From contig NC_057924.1 in the NCBI RefSeq assembly GCF_018873765.1, positions 13,851,001-13,915,000 of the forward strand: 64,000 nucleotides of DNA, in the 5' to 3' direction. The stretch is from Telopea speciosissima (Eukaryota; Streptophyta; Magnoliopsida; Proteales; Proteaceae). This document shows, one piece after another, positions 21,276-32,221 of this stretch; position 1 is the first letter of the stretch, and every line of letters begins with the position of its first letter. The notes below the pieces were generated by a model. It did not search any database, was not told the origin of the DNA, and saw nothing but the letters and a program-made list of their open reading frames with translations. The position numbers and the translations under genes were made by a program.

Positions 21276-22375
21276 ATGTAGTCCTAGATAGGTACAAGAC
21301 CTACTAGGAGCCAGGTAGATCAGACCCTCACAAAGGTGCTGACTGATTGGGGTATTTAGGGTCGAATCTAGGGTTAGGTTTATGAGAATGGATTTGAATC
21401 TTATATGGTTTTAATGGGCAAGTCTAGGAGAAGCTAATAGTGTAGGTTTGAACAAAATTAAAAATTCCAGAAATTAGGATTAGGGTTTCGGGTTTTGGGT
21501 TTTAGAATTTAGGTTGAAATTAGGGTTTAGAGTGGAGTTTTGGGGCTGAGCTTGGGATCAAGTTTCCTAAACAGTGAGGGGAAGACTCGATTGAAGTTTG
21601 ATGAGGAATGGATGGCTGGAAGTATGAATTCTGTGTTTTAGGTTTTTTTTTGGGGGTTTAGTGGGAATGAGGGAATTAGGGTTTTGATGGACAGTTGGGG
21701 CTGTAGGTTAGGTCGAGTGGAGGAGACGTTGTAATGGATTTGTGGTTGAAGTTCGAATGGATTTGAGTGGAGGGATAAGGCTGGACAGATTTTAGAACAA
21801 TTAGGGTTTATGGGGATCGATTAGGTTTAGGTGGGAGGATTAAGAAGAAGATGGGAATGCTGAAACAGTAAGTAACTTACTGATTTAAGATCTTCAATGG
21901 CACCAACCTCGAAGACAGCTTTGAAGAAGAACCTCCCGATCTAAAAAATGCAAGGAGTCACTGGAGATCCACCAGCCCTTCACCTTGATGTTACTCACAA
22001 GGCAAACTCATGTAGAGCTCAACAGCAGCTGCAATGGCAGCAGCAAAACAAATGTTTTTTTCAAAACTAAAACTGTGGGGGAGCCTCCCATGATTTCTAT
22101 ATTAACAATAGAAGGCCATAGGCCAAATCCTAATTTAAACAAAACACTCCCTCACTAAATCGTGGAGGGGTGGACCTAATTAAAACTGTTTGAAATTTTA
22201 AGAGTTAAAAGACTTATCTACCCCTAATAACTTAAAAGATTAAAAGAAAAGACACTTAATTAAATCACTTAAACTAGACCAACTTAAATTGAACCAATTG
22301 GATGCAACCAATTTGAACCGGTTTAGTTAAAAACATAAAAATAAAACTTAGTATAGAACTAATCTAAGGCTCCTA
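21276..22375. other. unresolved repeat-like intergenic DNA
   Basis: It is rich in tagggtt/gggttt words and reads like a degenerate LTR or leader, but I cannot define ends, a PBS or coding sequence. No host gene is seen. Confidence 0.35.
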
Positions 22376-25300
22376 CTATGACCCTATGCCTAGGGTGGTT
22401 TCTTCAACTTGAGGAGGCTTGGATCTACATCTTTGGGGTGAACCAATTGAGCAATACACAATTGAGCTTTCTCCAAAGGGGCTGACTGGCTGAGGGCCTC
22501 TAGCACAAATGAAGTTCCAAGCTGCTTTAGAACTAAATGGACCAGAAGTGGTAGAGGACCAAATTACTAGGTCATCCCTCTTTGAGGGTCTTCTATGAAT
22601 GGAAGAAAGAGCATCCCACACATTGTTAAGCATTGGGTGAAGAGTGGCCGGGGGTCCCAGCCATTTTCAGAAATAATATCAGCAACCAAAGATTGTCTAT
22701 TCAGACCACAATTGTAGATGACTCTTGGAGAGACCAAGTGAAGAAGAATCCCGAAGGTTGTCTAGTCAAAGACAAGTAGAGTTGCCATTACCAATCTGAG
22801 AACTAATAGCTCCTAAGGCAATAGGCCTAAGAGCAAGGATCTTGTGCCAAACCCATGAGGCATCTGAAGGGACTGAGTCCGTCCACATGGAATCATTCCG
22901 AAAAGGACCTGATTGAATCCAGTCAACCCAAATACTACGAGTTTAGAAGCAATCTTCCAAATCAGCTTTATGATACTGGCTGAATTCACATCTTTGATAC
23001 AACGAAGCCCTAAACCTCTCTCTTCTTTGGGAAGGCAAATGGAGGTTCAGCTGGTGGGATGGAGAAATCTGGAAATTTCTTTACCTTTCTAGAGAAAAGA
23101 AGCCGTAAGGGGTTCCAAAGACTTGATAGTGGAGGAGGGAAGACCGAATATGCCTAACCAGTAAATGTATAAGGATTGCAACACTGATTTGACAAGAACT
23201 AACCGACTGGCATAAGAGAGAAGCTTTCCTTTCCAAAGTTGAAGCTTTTTCCGCATAAGATCTAGCATGGGGGAGTAGTGATGTACAGTAAGCCTAGCAG
23301 GCATAAGTTGTAGGCGCAAATATTTAACTGGAAATTGCCCAAGAGAAAACCCAGACATATCAATCAGAGAAGCTTTCTTAAACTCAGTAACCCCTGCAAG
23401 GAATAATAGCGACTTTGTGGGGTTGATTTGAAGGCCTGAAAGATCTTCAAAGTGTTGCAGGCAAGCCATGATATTCTCAAAAGAACTAATGGAAGCTTTG
23501 GAAAAGATCATAAGATCATCAGCAAAGGCAAGGTGGGTTAGCTTGAGAGCTTTGCACTTGGGGAGAGGAGCTATAAGCTGCTGACCTTACGAGTTTTAAT
23601 GTTTCTTGAGATAACTTCCAGAGCCAAAGTGAAGATATAAGGGGAGAGAGGGCAGCCCTGATGAATTCCCACTGATGAGGGAAAATACCTAGCTAGGCTT
23701 CTATTTACTAAAATTGAGAATTTTGGAGAAGAAATACATTGAAGCCCATCTTGTTCAAAACTTTATCAATGAAATCCCCCATCTCAAAGAGCCAAAGGCC
23801 TTGTGAATGTCAATCTTCATGAGGGCTGCAAGGGAGTGAGATTTTCTGTCAAATCCTCTTACAATCTCATTGCATAGGAGATTTTTTTTTTTCAGAAATG
23901 CTACGACCAGGAATAAAAGCTGACTGGTTTTCACTGACAAGGAAATCCACAACAGCCTTTAGTCTAATGGCAAGGATCTTAGCAATGAATTTGTAGAGAA
24001 GGTTGCAAAGAGCTATTGGCCTAAAGTCACCCATATTTGATGCACCCTCTTTCTTGGGAATAAGGCAGAGGAAAGTATGGTTGATTCCTTTGATTTGATT
24101 GGAATTGAAGAAAAAACTCTTGACAACCTTTATGAGGTCCTCTTTGATGATGTCCCAAGAAACTAGAAAGAAACCCAAGCTAAAGCCATCAAGCAGCCAC
24201 AATTTCGTCTTCAGATGGAGTGGCCTGGAGAGAGGACTGAAGCTCTATTGGAATTGATTTATTCAAGAGATTGTCTGGGATTAGGCCTGAGTCCCCTTGA
24301 GAGCCACTAAACAGATTTTTAAAGTAGCCAACTGCTAAATCCTTAATGTCTTTGACCCGATGAACAGAAGAACCATTTGTATCTGTAAGCTGAAGAATAA
24401 AGTTCATATTGGTTCTAGATTTCATAGAACGAGGAAAATATGCCTAGTTGGAGTTACCTAATTCCTGCCATTTAATCCTGGATTTCTGCCTTAAAAAACT
24501 TTCCTCTTGGAGTAACAAAGATGAGAGCTCATAGGAGGTAACTTTTCTTCTTCTGTTAGCTGGGTATTGAGGAAATCAATTTGAAGTTGATCCTGTGTGG
24601 TAGAAAGCTTGTCTCTACAATCAAAAAACCCGCTGAGAGATATTACCAAAAGAGATAGTATTCCAATCTTTTGAGAGCCAATTTAACATTCTTAAGCTTC
24701 CTGGCAAAGGTAATGAGGGGGAAGGAGAAAGCTTGAACAGGTCTATCCCAAGCCTCCTTAACAATAGGTAGGAAAGAAGGGTGGGAAGACCACATCAAAA
24801 TATTTGAATGGTTTGGGCCCAAAAGAAATATAGGGTTGAATAAACAGGGAAATAGGACAATGATCAGAGATACCTGGATTGTCAAAAGTAGCATGAGAGA
24901 GGGAAAGGAGGAGAGCCAGGCTTCATTTCCCATCACACTGTCCAACTTGCAAGCAATACAGGGGTTACCAGCTCGTTATTGTTCCAAGAAAATTTAGAAC
25001 CAGCCAAATATCACTAGCTCCAATATCCTCAATGCAGTAATTGAAGGCAGCCACATAATCTAAGTCTAAATGATCCCCTCCTTGCTTCTCATGATCATAT
25101 CGAACAACATTGAAATCACCTCCCATACCCCACGGGAGAGTAGCAATCGGACCTGCTAGAGAGTGAAGATCATTCTAGAGGGATAACCTTTCATCTGGGC
25201 TGTTAGAGGCATAAACCAAGGTAAAAAGGAAATTGGAATGACCAAGGCAATCCGAGAAATTGAGGTGAAGGTATTGGGAGGACGACGAAAGAAGAGAGAT

Positions 25301-26430
25301 TTTGATTTTTGACGGATCCCAGATTAGCCAAATATGGCAATTAGGGTGAGAAGGGTAGTTGGCTAAGAGAGATCAACCAGGGGCAATGGAGCAGAATTAG
25401 CCTCTTTTATGTGAGTTTCTAAGAGGCAGCAGAAGCAAGCATGAAGAAGTTTAATTCTAGAACAAACAGCATAATGTATGGAGGGGGAATTTAGACCCCC
25501 GGTATTCCAAATTTCTCCTTGATTCATTGGAACAACCGAGGGTAGGAGCGCAAAGGATAATGGGAGGGATTAGCCAAGGGGATTTTGGGAGTTGAAGGAA
25601 TCTGGGAACTGAAACGAGAAGCAGAATAGTCGGGTGAAGAAGCGGAGGCAGAGGTTATTGGGTTTGGGTTGGTTTGAGGAACCCGAGAGTCCATAGGTGG
25701 TTGGTTTGAGGAACCCGAGAGTGAGGGGTAGAAGGAATTAAAGTGGACGGGCTAGGGTGGGAGGGCCCAGTGTCAAGAGGGACAGATTTAGTAAAGATAG
25801 GAGGGTTATAAGGGGTGGGGACCACAGGGAGCGAAAGCAGAGGAGGGTTTAGGACTTGCCTCGATAAAGAGCCCAGGCACGAGTCTTCTCGCCTCGATGG
25901 AGAGTCCAAAATACCTGTGCCAGAGCAAAGAAGAGCTGAGCCATCGCCAGACTGCAGGGACAGAGGTACATAGAAGCTTCGATCATCCTTGCTCAGAGAG
26001 GATCAATTTATCAAGGAGGGAGTTCAGAAAGGCTTCGATCAAAGTTGACCTCAAGAGGGAAAAAAGCCTTGATGATTGCGACCTATCGGGGATAACCGTC
26101 CAGAAGGAGTCTCGAGGCTGGAAGTAGGTACTGCAGAGTTGTCAGAGCACAGAGCTGCAAAAAGATTGTATCCAGTGCGTAAATCACTGGGTGGTAATTG
26201 CCCAGCGGACACTGCTGCTTGAGAGCCTGGTGCCGGAGTCGGAGTTTCTTGACGCTGCTTTCTCTGGCGGTTCCTGGTCCTGGTTCTTTCTCTGGAGTGA
26301 GGTGAGATTTACTCCTCTTTTTATTGGAAGAAACACAATGGTCTGGTTAGAATATTGAAGTATTCCACTGCTGCTAGTGGCTTGTTTGTCCAATCCAAGT
26401 CCTGTGATGGTTGCGGGGGGGAGAGATATT
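22376..26430 (-). mobile_element. L1-type LINE 1, decayed, near complete
   Basis: Read on the minus strand, it begins with an ORF1-like proline/serine-rich region (26393-25655). An apurinic endonuclease start follows (WN-type GGLNSPSIHY near 25490; the GDFNVV motif near 25110). Reverse transcriptase comes next (24202-23089: [35 protein letters not shown]), then part of the C-terminal region (SKAAWNF near 22500). Many stops and frameshifts break it. The 3' zinc-knuckle part and poly-A tail are missing, so the 3' end is truncated. Its RT is close to that of L1 LINE 2 at 47.6-50.4 kb. Confidence 0.8.
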
Positions 26431-27419
26431 ATATAGGTTCAGTAAAAGTCATCTTATTTGTGTCTCTGTTGCACAGTTATTTACACTGAGAGGGCAATCT
26501 GGACAATTCAATTGGTTCACCTTCTGAATGGTCCATATTTTATGCAGCCAGCAAAATTTTAACATATCTTCTAGAGTAAAACTTGTTTTTTGAAAATGGT
26601 GGTAACAATCAGCAAAAGTAGCCGACACATTGTTTGAACTGTGTGATGTTGTGTAGAGCCGTAGATGGGCTGTGTATATTATAGCATCAAGCACAATAAG
26701 ACTTTCTATGTACAATTCACTATCAAATGGTTCCAAGAATGGCACAGAAGTGTTAAAGTTTAACAACTATTCCAATTTGACATAAGTGTCTAAATTATTT
26801 CATGAATTTATATACATGCGTGCCTCTATTTTTATTAATCTTACCTGCATTTCTCACCGAATTAATGTGTATGATTTTGCAGGTTGGAGGGGGACTAGTT
26901 GTAAAAAGATATTGAGTAGCGGTATTTTTTTTTCTTCCGAGGGAATTTGTTGGTGTGTATGGAACTGTGGTTGCTGCTATTTGTTATTCTTTTTTTCATC
27001 TTCCAGGTGAGGGAAGGACAATCGGACTGCTTTTTGTCTTTAGTTGCATCTTCCCTACTATTGTAATTAATTGAGTTTACACTTCATGCCTGGAGTCTTT
27101 TCTGAGCACCCTGTTACTCATTGGTAGAAGCATTTACTAAGATGTGCTCATCATCATCATCCTCCTGGTTTATAAGGTATGATCATACATCCCCCTTCTG
27201 CAGCTTAGTATTGTTCATTGATAGCTTTTTATATTCTGCAAAGTAAGTTTACACTTCTTTGTTTAATCTAAACTGTGGGAACACAGTTTAGATTTAAAAA
27301 ATGTAAAATGGATGGCTCATATTTATCTTGTGATTTTTGGAAACATCACCTTCCATTGTTACAGATAATTAACCTTTTTTTTGTTTTATTTACGTTGTGT
27401 AAATTTTGAATACAATCAA
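26431..27419. other. intergenic DNA, no supported gene
   Basis: An exon-like interval exists (acceptor ttttgcag before 26882, donor-like ag/gtgagg at 27007). Its reading frames contain stops and match no family I know. The ORF at 26449-26766 on the minus strand is unrecognised. Confidence 0.35.
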
Positions 27420-27760
27420 TATTCATCGGAAGAGTAACAAGCTAAGTTAATTTGGTTGAGTATTATCTAAGTAAAGGGGAGGCTCTAAGTAGTCAGCAAT
27501 GATATCTGCTGTCCCTGCAACCTTGCAATGGCAATGACAGTGGCTCAATTCCTCCCTTTTTTCTAAGCTAAAGACAATTTCCTTTACATCCAGGGAAGTC
27601 TTGCAAAGAGGGGGACCAAGGAGGAAAACAATCCCAAAACATCTGATCACCCAGGCTCTTCAACTCAAGCCGTTTAGGCTCATCATCACCATTTCTCCAA
27701 TTCACCTTACAAACCATGAAGCCAACCGTTACCACTTTATACTGATTCTATTTTGTAGTT
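27420..27760 (-). pseudogene. possible F-box/DUF295-type gene relic
   Basis: On the minus strand, a stretch reads VNWRNGDDEPKRLELKSLGD, followed in frame by a PxxSLQDFPGCKGNC segment. That arrangement (acidic lysine-rich turn, KSLGD, then DFPGCKGN) is characteristic of plant DUF295/F-box (KIB-type) proteins as I know them. The frame then meets stops, and the rest is shifted. No F-box or full domain is present. Identification rests on a short motif string and is tentative. Confidence 0.4.
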
Positions 27761-28197
27761 GTATTTTAAAGAATTTAAGATTCAGAACCCGTCAATGTAT
27801 GTTTGTAAAGGTTTCGATTCCTCACAATTCATGCACATTCTTCTTTCACGTGCATGTTTTAGGTTTTTATGACCGTGGAAGGAGCTGATTGATCGGAGTC
27901 TCAGGCAGTCTACCGAAGTAGAGGACGAATTTTATTGTTGGACATCATCTATGAATGCTCTCATTTGATCTCCAAACTCTCCTTCAGTTGTGTTTTCTAC
28001 ACTGTTGTTTTGCCAATCTTTGGTAGTTTTTCTTGAAACTTGTTGAGTACTACTCTTAGAGTCTCCATGTGTCCGTGTAGTTGAGTGCAACAGCTGCTGG
28101 TAGGGTCTACTTGAGCTATTATATTTTGAAGGTTGATTTGCAAGAATTTAGTTTGCACTAAAGGGGGTTAACTACGATCATATGGAGAGTAACTAGT

Positions 28198-28417
28198 AGG
28201 GATGTAAACGGATCGGATTCACCTTGGATAATGCTATATTCGCATCCGATTAGCTTTTGGACATGGATATAGATCAGATATTTTATTCGCTTACATGTAT
28301 ATATAGCTTTTCAGATAGCTATAGCCTATCCGTATCCGCCTCCGTTTAGCTTTCGGGCGGATTTGGATAGTGTTAAACGGATATGGACACGGATTTAGGC
28401 TATTCATTTACATCCCT
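28198..28417. mobile_element. 220-bp MITE with AGGGATGTAAA TIRs
   Basis: The ends AGGGATGTAAA and TTTACATCCCT are perfect inverses, with inner imperfect inversion (acggatcggat / atccgtgtcc-like blocks). The flanks AGTAACTAGT (28188-28197 and 28418-28427) are an exact 10-base direct repeat. TIR sequence resembles hAT MITEs (8-bp TSD), so part of the 10-base match may be chance extension; a Mutator type is the alternative. Confidence 0.8.
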
Positions 28418-28766
28418 AGTAACTAGTGACATGCCTTATCCTGCCTTCAATCTTAACTTTTGAAGTCTTGTGATTATAGTTTCCATTGTTCGTAATCGTG
28501 TGTGAGATAATAGAGTATGACTATTTAAGATATTCTCACTGCTACCATTTTTCTAGGTTAGGGTTTTTATGCATCAGTGCATATCATATTGGTCGGTACA
28601 TATTGGTATGAATATACATTTGGATGTTGGAAATTTGAGAGATTTATTGGTAATGTTTAATAATGGAGAGTCCTTTTAATTGTTTTGATTCATATATATT
28701 TTTTTATGGATGGATATGGATATTGGTTATTTGTATGCTTAGATAAAATTTTTGGAACTTTGAACT

Positions 28767-29266
28767 ATAGTTGGAAAACCAGGTTTTGATTGGGGTGAGT
28801 TGTTCGAGTCGAGTTAAAATTTTGGAAAATCTGGTCAAGAGTCACATAGACTAGGTCAGGGTAAAATATGACCAGACTGGATCATAAATCGTTTGAGTCA
28901 AATAAGACTCGGTATTGTTACCCGAGTCATGACGAACTCGGCGAGTTTAATCATTTTTTAAAACGCCATGAATCTGATTCACTTCTCTTGTTCAAAATGC
29001 ATTGATACAGTCAGAAACCATCAACTCCTCTACTCTCTTGTCTTGTTCAATAGTATAAATTCAAAATGCATGCATTGATACGTGATTCCCTTTTATTTTT
29101 CCCTGGGTTTTCCATTCTTTTCTATAAATTTCTGTTTTTTACTAATTTATATATATTGCATTCAAAAATTAAAACATGTGACTCACCTTGACCAGGTTTG
29201 ACAAGGCCTAGTCATCAGGATTTTCTGAAAGACAAGTCGAGTCAGAAAATTTGGGTTTCCAACTAT
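28767..29266. mobile_element. 500-bp MITE with ATAGTTGGAAACC-type TIRs
   Basis: The ends atagttggaaaaccaggttt and, reversed, atagttggaaacccaaattt are terminal inverted repeats. The flanks TTTGAACT and TTTGAACA match at 7 of 8 positions, consistent with a hAT 8-bp TSD. The interior has gagtcgagt words on both arms and no coding sequence. Confidence 0.7.
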
Positions 29267-29274
29267 TTTGAACA

Positions 29275-31456
29275 CCATAATATTGCATAGAACCGATCAA
29301 GAACAAGAACTGTTCCACTCATTAATAAACGATTATATGGATTGCAATTTTGGAACTGATTGGATAAAGATCTTAACCCCTTAAGACCGAAACTAATTAG
29401 GAACCAGATCAATTATCCATAATCGGACCAATTTACATCTCAAGTGAAAGGGTTGAAGAGATGTATGGAATTGGTAATTGCATCCACCATAACGCCAACC
29501 ATGGTAGGATCCCAACAATTGTACAACAAAACTCTCTGAGGAGGCCGCAGAGCTGATAAAATTTATTTTGAGAAAACAGATGTATAAGACATACAGAGTA
29601 CGCCACTATCAATTCTCTCTCCTCCTTGATCACATAGATATTTGATATACAAACTGTGACACGTCCATTGGGTTGGCATAGGAGATTCCATCATTGTCTA
29701 AACTAAAAATTGACTTGTGAGCATGTTCACCAAATTTCAGTCTTAGATATATTTTAGTTAGAATCTAAAACAACTTGTCATGTGGCTGTAGTTAGCTTGC
29801 CGACGAGATATGTTTTCTAGTTGGACCAACTCGAAAATACAAATTAATTTCTAAACTATATGGTGGAATATGACAGTTCAAATTCCAAGTCAAACTCAAT
29901 TAAAAAGTCTTTTTCAAATTGAATGTGTTTGGTTGGATGGATATTATTGGGGGCTAACTTGAATAAACAAAAGAAAAAAAAAAGCAAAAGAATATATATC
30001 TTGTGGTCACCATCATCTTTGAGTCGGGTTCTACTTTCTAAATATGGAAATGGAGATTAAAATATAAAGAGAATCGCGTGGAAAGATTAGAATCATTTAT
30101 TTAGGATAAGTTAATGCATGTCTGGACTTTCTACTTTGAATAAGCTAATGGGATAAGATTTAATTTTTAATGATAAGAGAAAGATCTATATGCTTCTACT
30201 TATATTCGCATTTCAGATATAAACAAATAGTGAGAGTAGTGAAACCTCATATGATATATCCAAGGTTTACCAAATAAATAAAAAATCCATATATTCAAGG
30301 GAAAAATTCCTGTTAGGCCTCCTACATCTATATATATTGACATCCAGATATAGGACCATGCAAAAATGATGCTCTTACCCCTTAAAATAAAAATTTGTAT
30401 CCCATTGATGCCTCTATTTATCATTGGCCCCCACACTTATGCAGAGAAACTATGCAGTCTGACGACGATCTTTGCATATATTTAGTAAGGGATTGTGTTA
30501 TTAACATTTGACATCTCCTAAGCCCGAAGATGTCAATAGATTTTTAATCTTATTTTTTTGCCTTTTATTTTATTCCCTAAAATTATTTAATGTAGGAATA
30601 AAAAAAGATTTTAAAAAATTGAAAGTCATTTAATATGACATTTAATGCAGTTCTTATATCAAATGACATATTTAACCTAATTGAAATATCGAACGAATTT
30701 CCCTTAGTCCACGGTCAATGAGAATCCATTCAGGGAGGTGAGTTAAAATGCGCATAGGGTATTTTTGGAAAAATAATAAAATCTAGCATCAAGTGGTGGA
30801 TAGAAATTTGATCCTTGCAAGACTTTGAGAATAATTAAACGAAGGTATCAAGTTCTAAATCCATCATTAATGGTATTAATTAGACACTCTTACATTTCAT
30901 GAAGATAAAGAAAATGACCAATATGCTTAATGAGGACTGAGAAGAGAGTGAAAAACAAATAGAATTTTTCTGCTCCATCAAATCTACTTCTTTGCAAAAA
31001 AAAAAAGGCCAAACGTTTTCTATGCCGGGGCGCAGGTTGTGCTGCGACATAGAGAACCTTAGCCAAAAAAAAAATAAAAAATCTAGTTCTTTGCTATTGG
31101 CGTGGAAGAGACGATTATTCCATATCAACCCATCCTATTCATGACTTATTTAGTAGTTTTTAAGTATACGACTTGGATTGGCCATATCATTATTATTACT
31201 ATTTTTTTCGGACTGCTATAATTTAGCTCACTAGGGAGATCCATCCATAAGGATTTTATTGGGGACAGACCCACAAAGGGCCAAGACAACAAACCCATAA
31301 GGGTTAAAAGGGATTCACGAAAGACCCACACTTATTCTAGAAAATACTTGACTTAGCTGCAGGCGATAGGAGAGGAGGGATCTCGAGCTTGAGACCAAAA
31401 TACCCCATGCACCACGGCGATCAATGACCAGATCATTATTGGTTGACACTAATAGG
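29275..31456. other. AT-rich intergenic DNA upstream of TPC1
   Basis: I find no gene or bounded element. A small hairpin, ttttctatgccg...cgacatagagaa, at about 31014-31055 may be a MITE relic. Confidence 0.4.
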
Positions 31457-31650
31457 CATGGTTTGAGGTATTGGATCGGATCGGGATCGGCCAAGACCGA
31501 TCCCGGTACTGATCCGATCCAGCTGTATGGACAGGGATAAAAATGTAAAAAAATCTGATTTTTATAAAAAAACAGAGGCAAGAGTGTCATATTTGCCCGA
31601 GTTTGGGCGATCCCAATCCGATCCAACCAATACTGAGATTACAAACCATG
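31457..31650. mobile_element. 194-bp hAT-type MITE upstream of TPC1
   Basis: The ends CATGGTTTGAGGTATTGG and, reversed, CATGGTTTGTAATCTCAG are inverted, with inner ggatcgga / tccgatcc pairs. The 8-bp TSD CTAATAGG is exact at 31449-31456 and 31651-31658. It ends about 130 bases before the putative TPC1 TATA box, so it could supply or disturb promoter elements. Confidence 0.85.
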
Positions 31651-31782
31651 CTAATAGGTGCCTGGTCGATTACCGATACCTGATCGGTGCATGGTACAAC
31701 CATGGGGGCATAATGATCAAAATACCTTATGATGTCGGTATCTTTAATGGTAAAGTAAAACAATTTTGCTGTTCAAAAGGTG

Positions 31783-31797
31783 GCCAATAAATATAAA
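31783..31797 (+). promoter_or_regulatory. candidate TPC1 core promoter (CCAAT and TATA)
   Basis: CCAAT at 31783-31787 runs directly into AATAAATATAAA, a good TATA-box match. Transcription would begin near 31,825, giving a 5' UTR of about 210-260 bases. That leader contains a short upstream ORF at about 31918 (ATGAAAGCTTCTTGA). This is position-based inference. Confidence 0.45.
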
Positions 31798-32086
31798 CCG
31801 CCTTAACGAGCGGAGGATATAGTAGTTGAGGTTCCCGTTGCGTAATTAAGTCAAAAAGTTTTCATCCATCACCGACCGGTAAGACGCTTGGACTTGCGCT
31901 GTTCAGTTAAGCGTTTTATGAAAGCTTCTTGAATAGTTGAATCTAAACCGACACACACTCTGTATTATTCTCTGCAATTCTTTACAAACCTAACTGGTCT
32001 TTACTGATACATTTTACTATACTCACCAACAGATGACGCGTTCTCGAGAAATTCCTGGAGAACTAGAAGAAGGAGAGGCAAGGAAG

Positions 32087-32221
32087 ATGGAGACGCCATT
32101 GCTGGATGGAGAGAGTAGTAGAAATCAACAACCTGGAAAGAGGACGAAGGTGTACCAGAGAAGATCAGATGCCATCACTCAAGGAACGCCTTATCAGAAA
32201 GCTGCTGCACTTATTGATCTG
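32087..32221 (+). CDS. TPC1: TPC1 exon 1
   Basis: It encodes 45 residues ending AALIDL, then the donor [16 protein letters not shown] carries an ExxLL acidic dileucine, the position of the tonoplast-sorting signal known in Arabidopsis TPC1 (EDPLI). An in-frame ATG at 32033 would add 18 charged residues (MTRSREIPGELEEGEARK); it follows CAACAG and is the alternative start. Coordinates give the shorter form. Confidence 0.9.

Noticed and set aside
26882..27006. Exon-like interval with AG and GT borders
   Set aside because: All frames contain stops or unrecognised sequence; borders of this quality occur often by chance.
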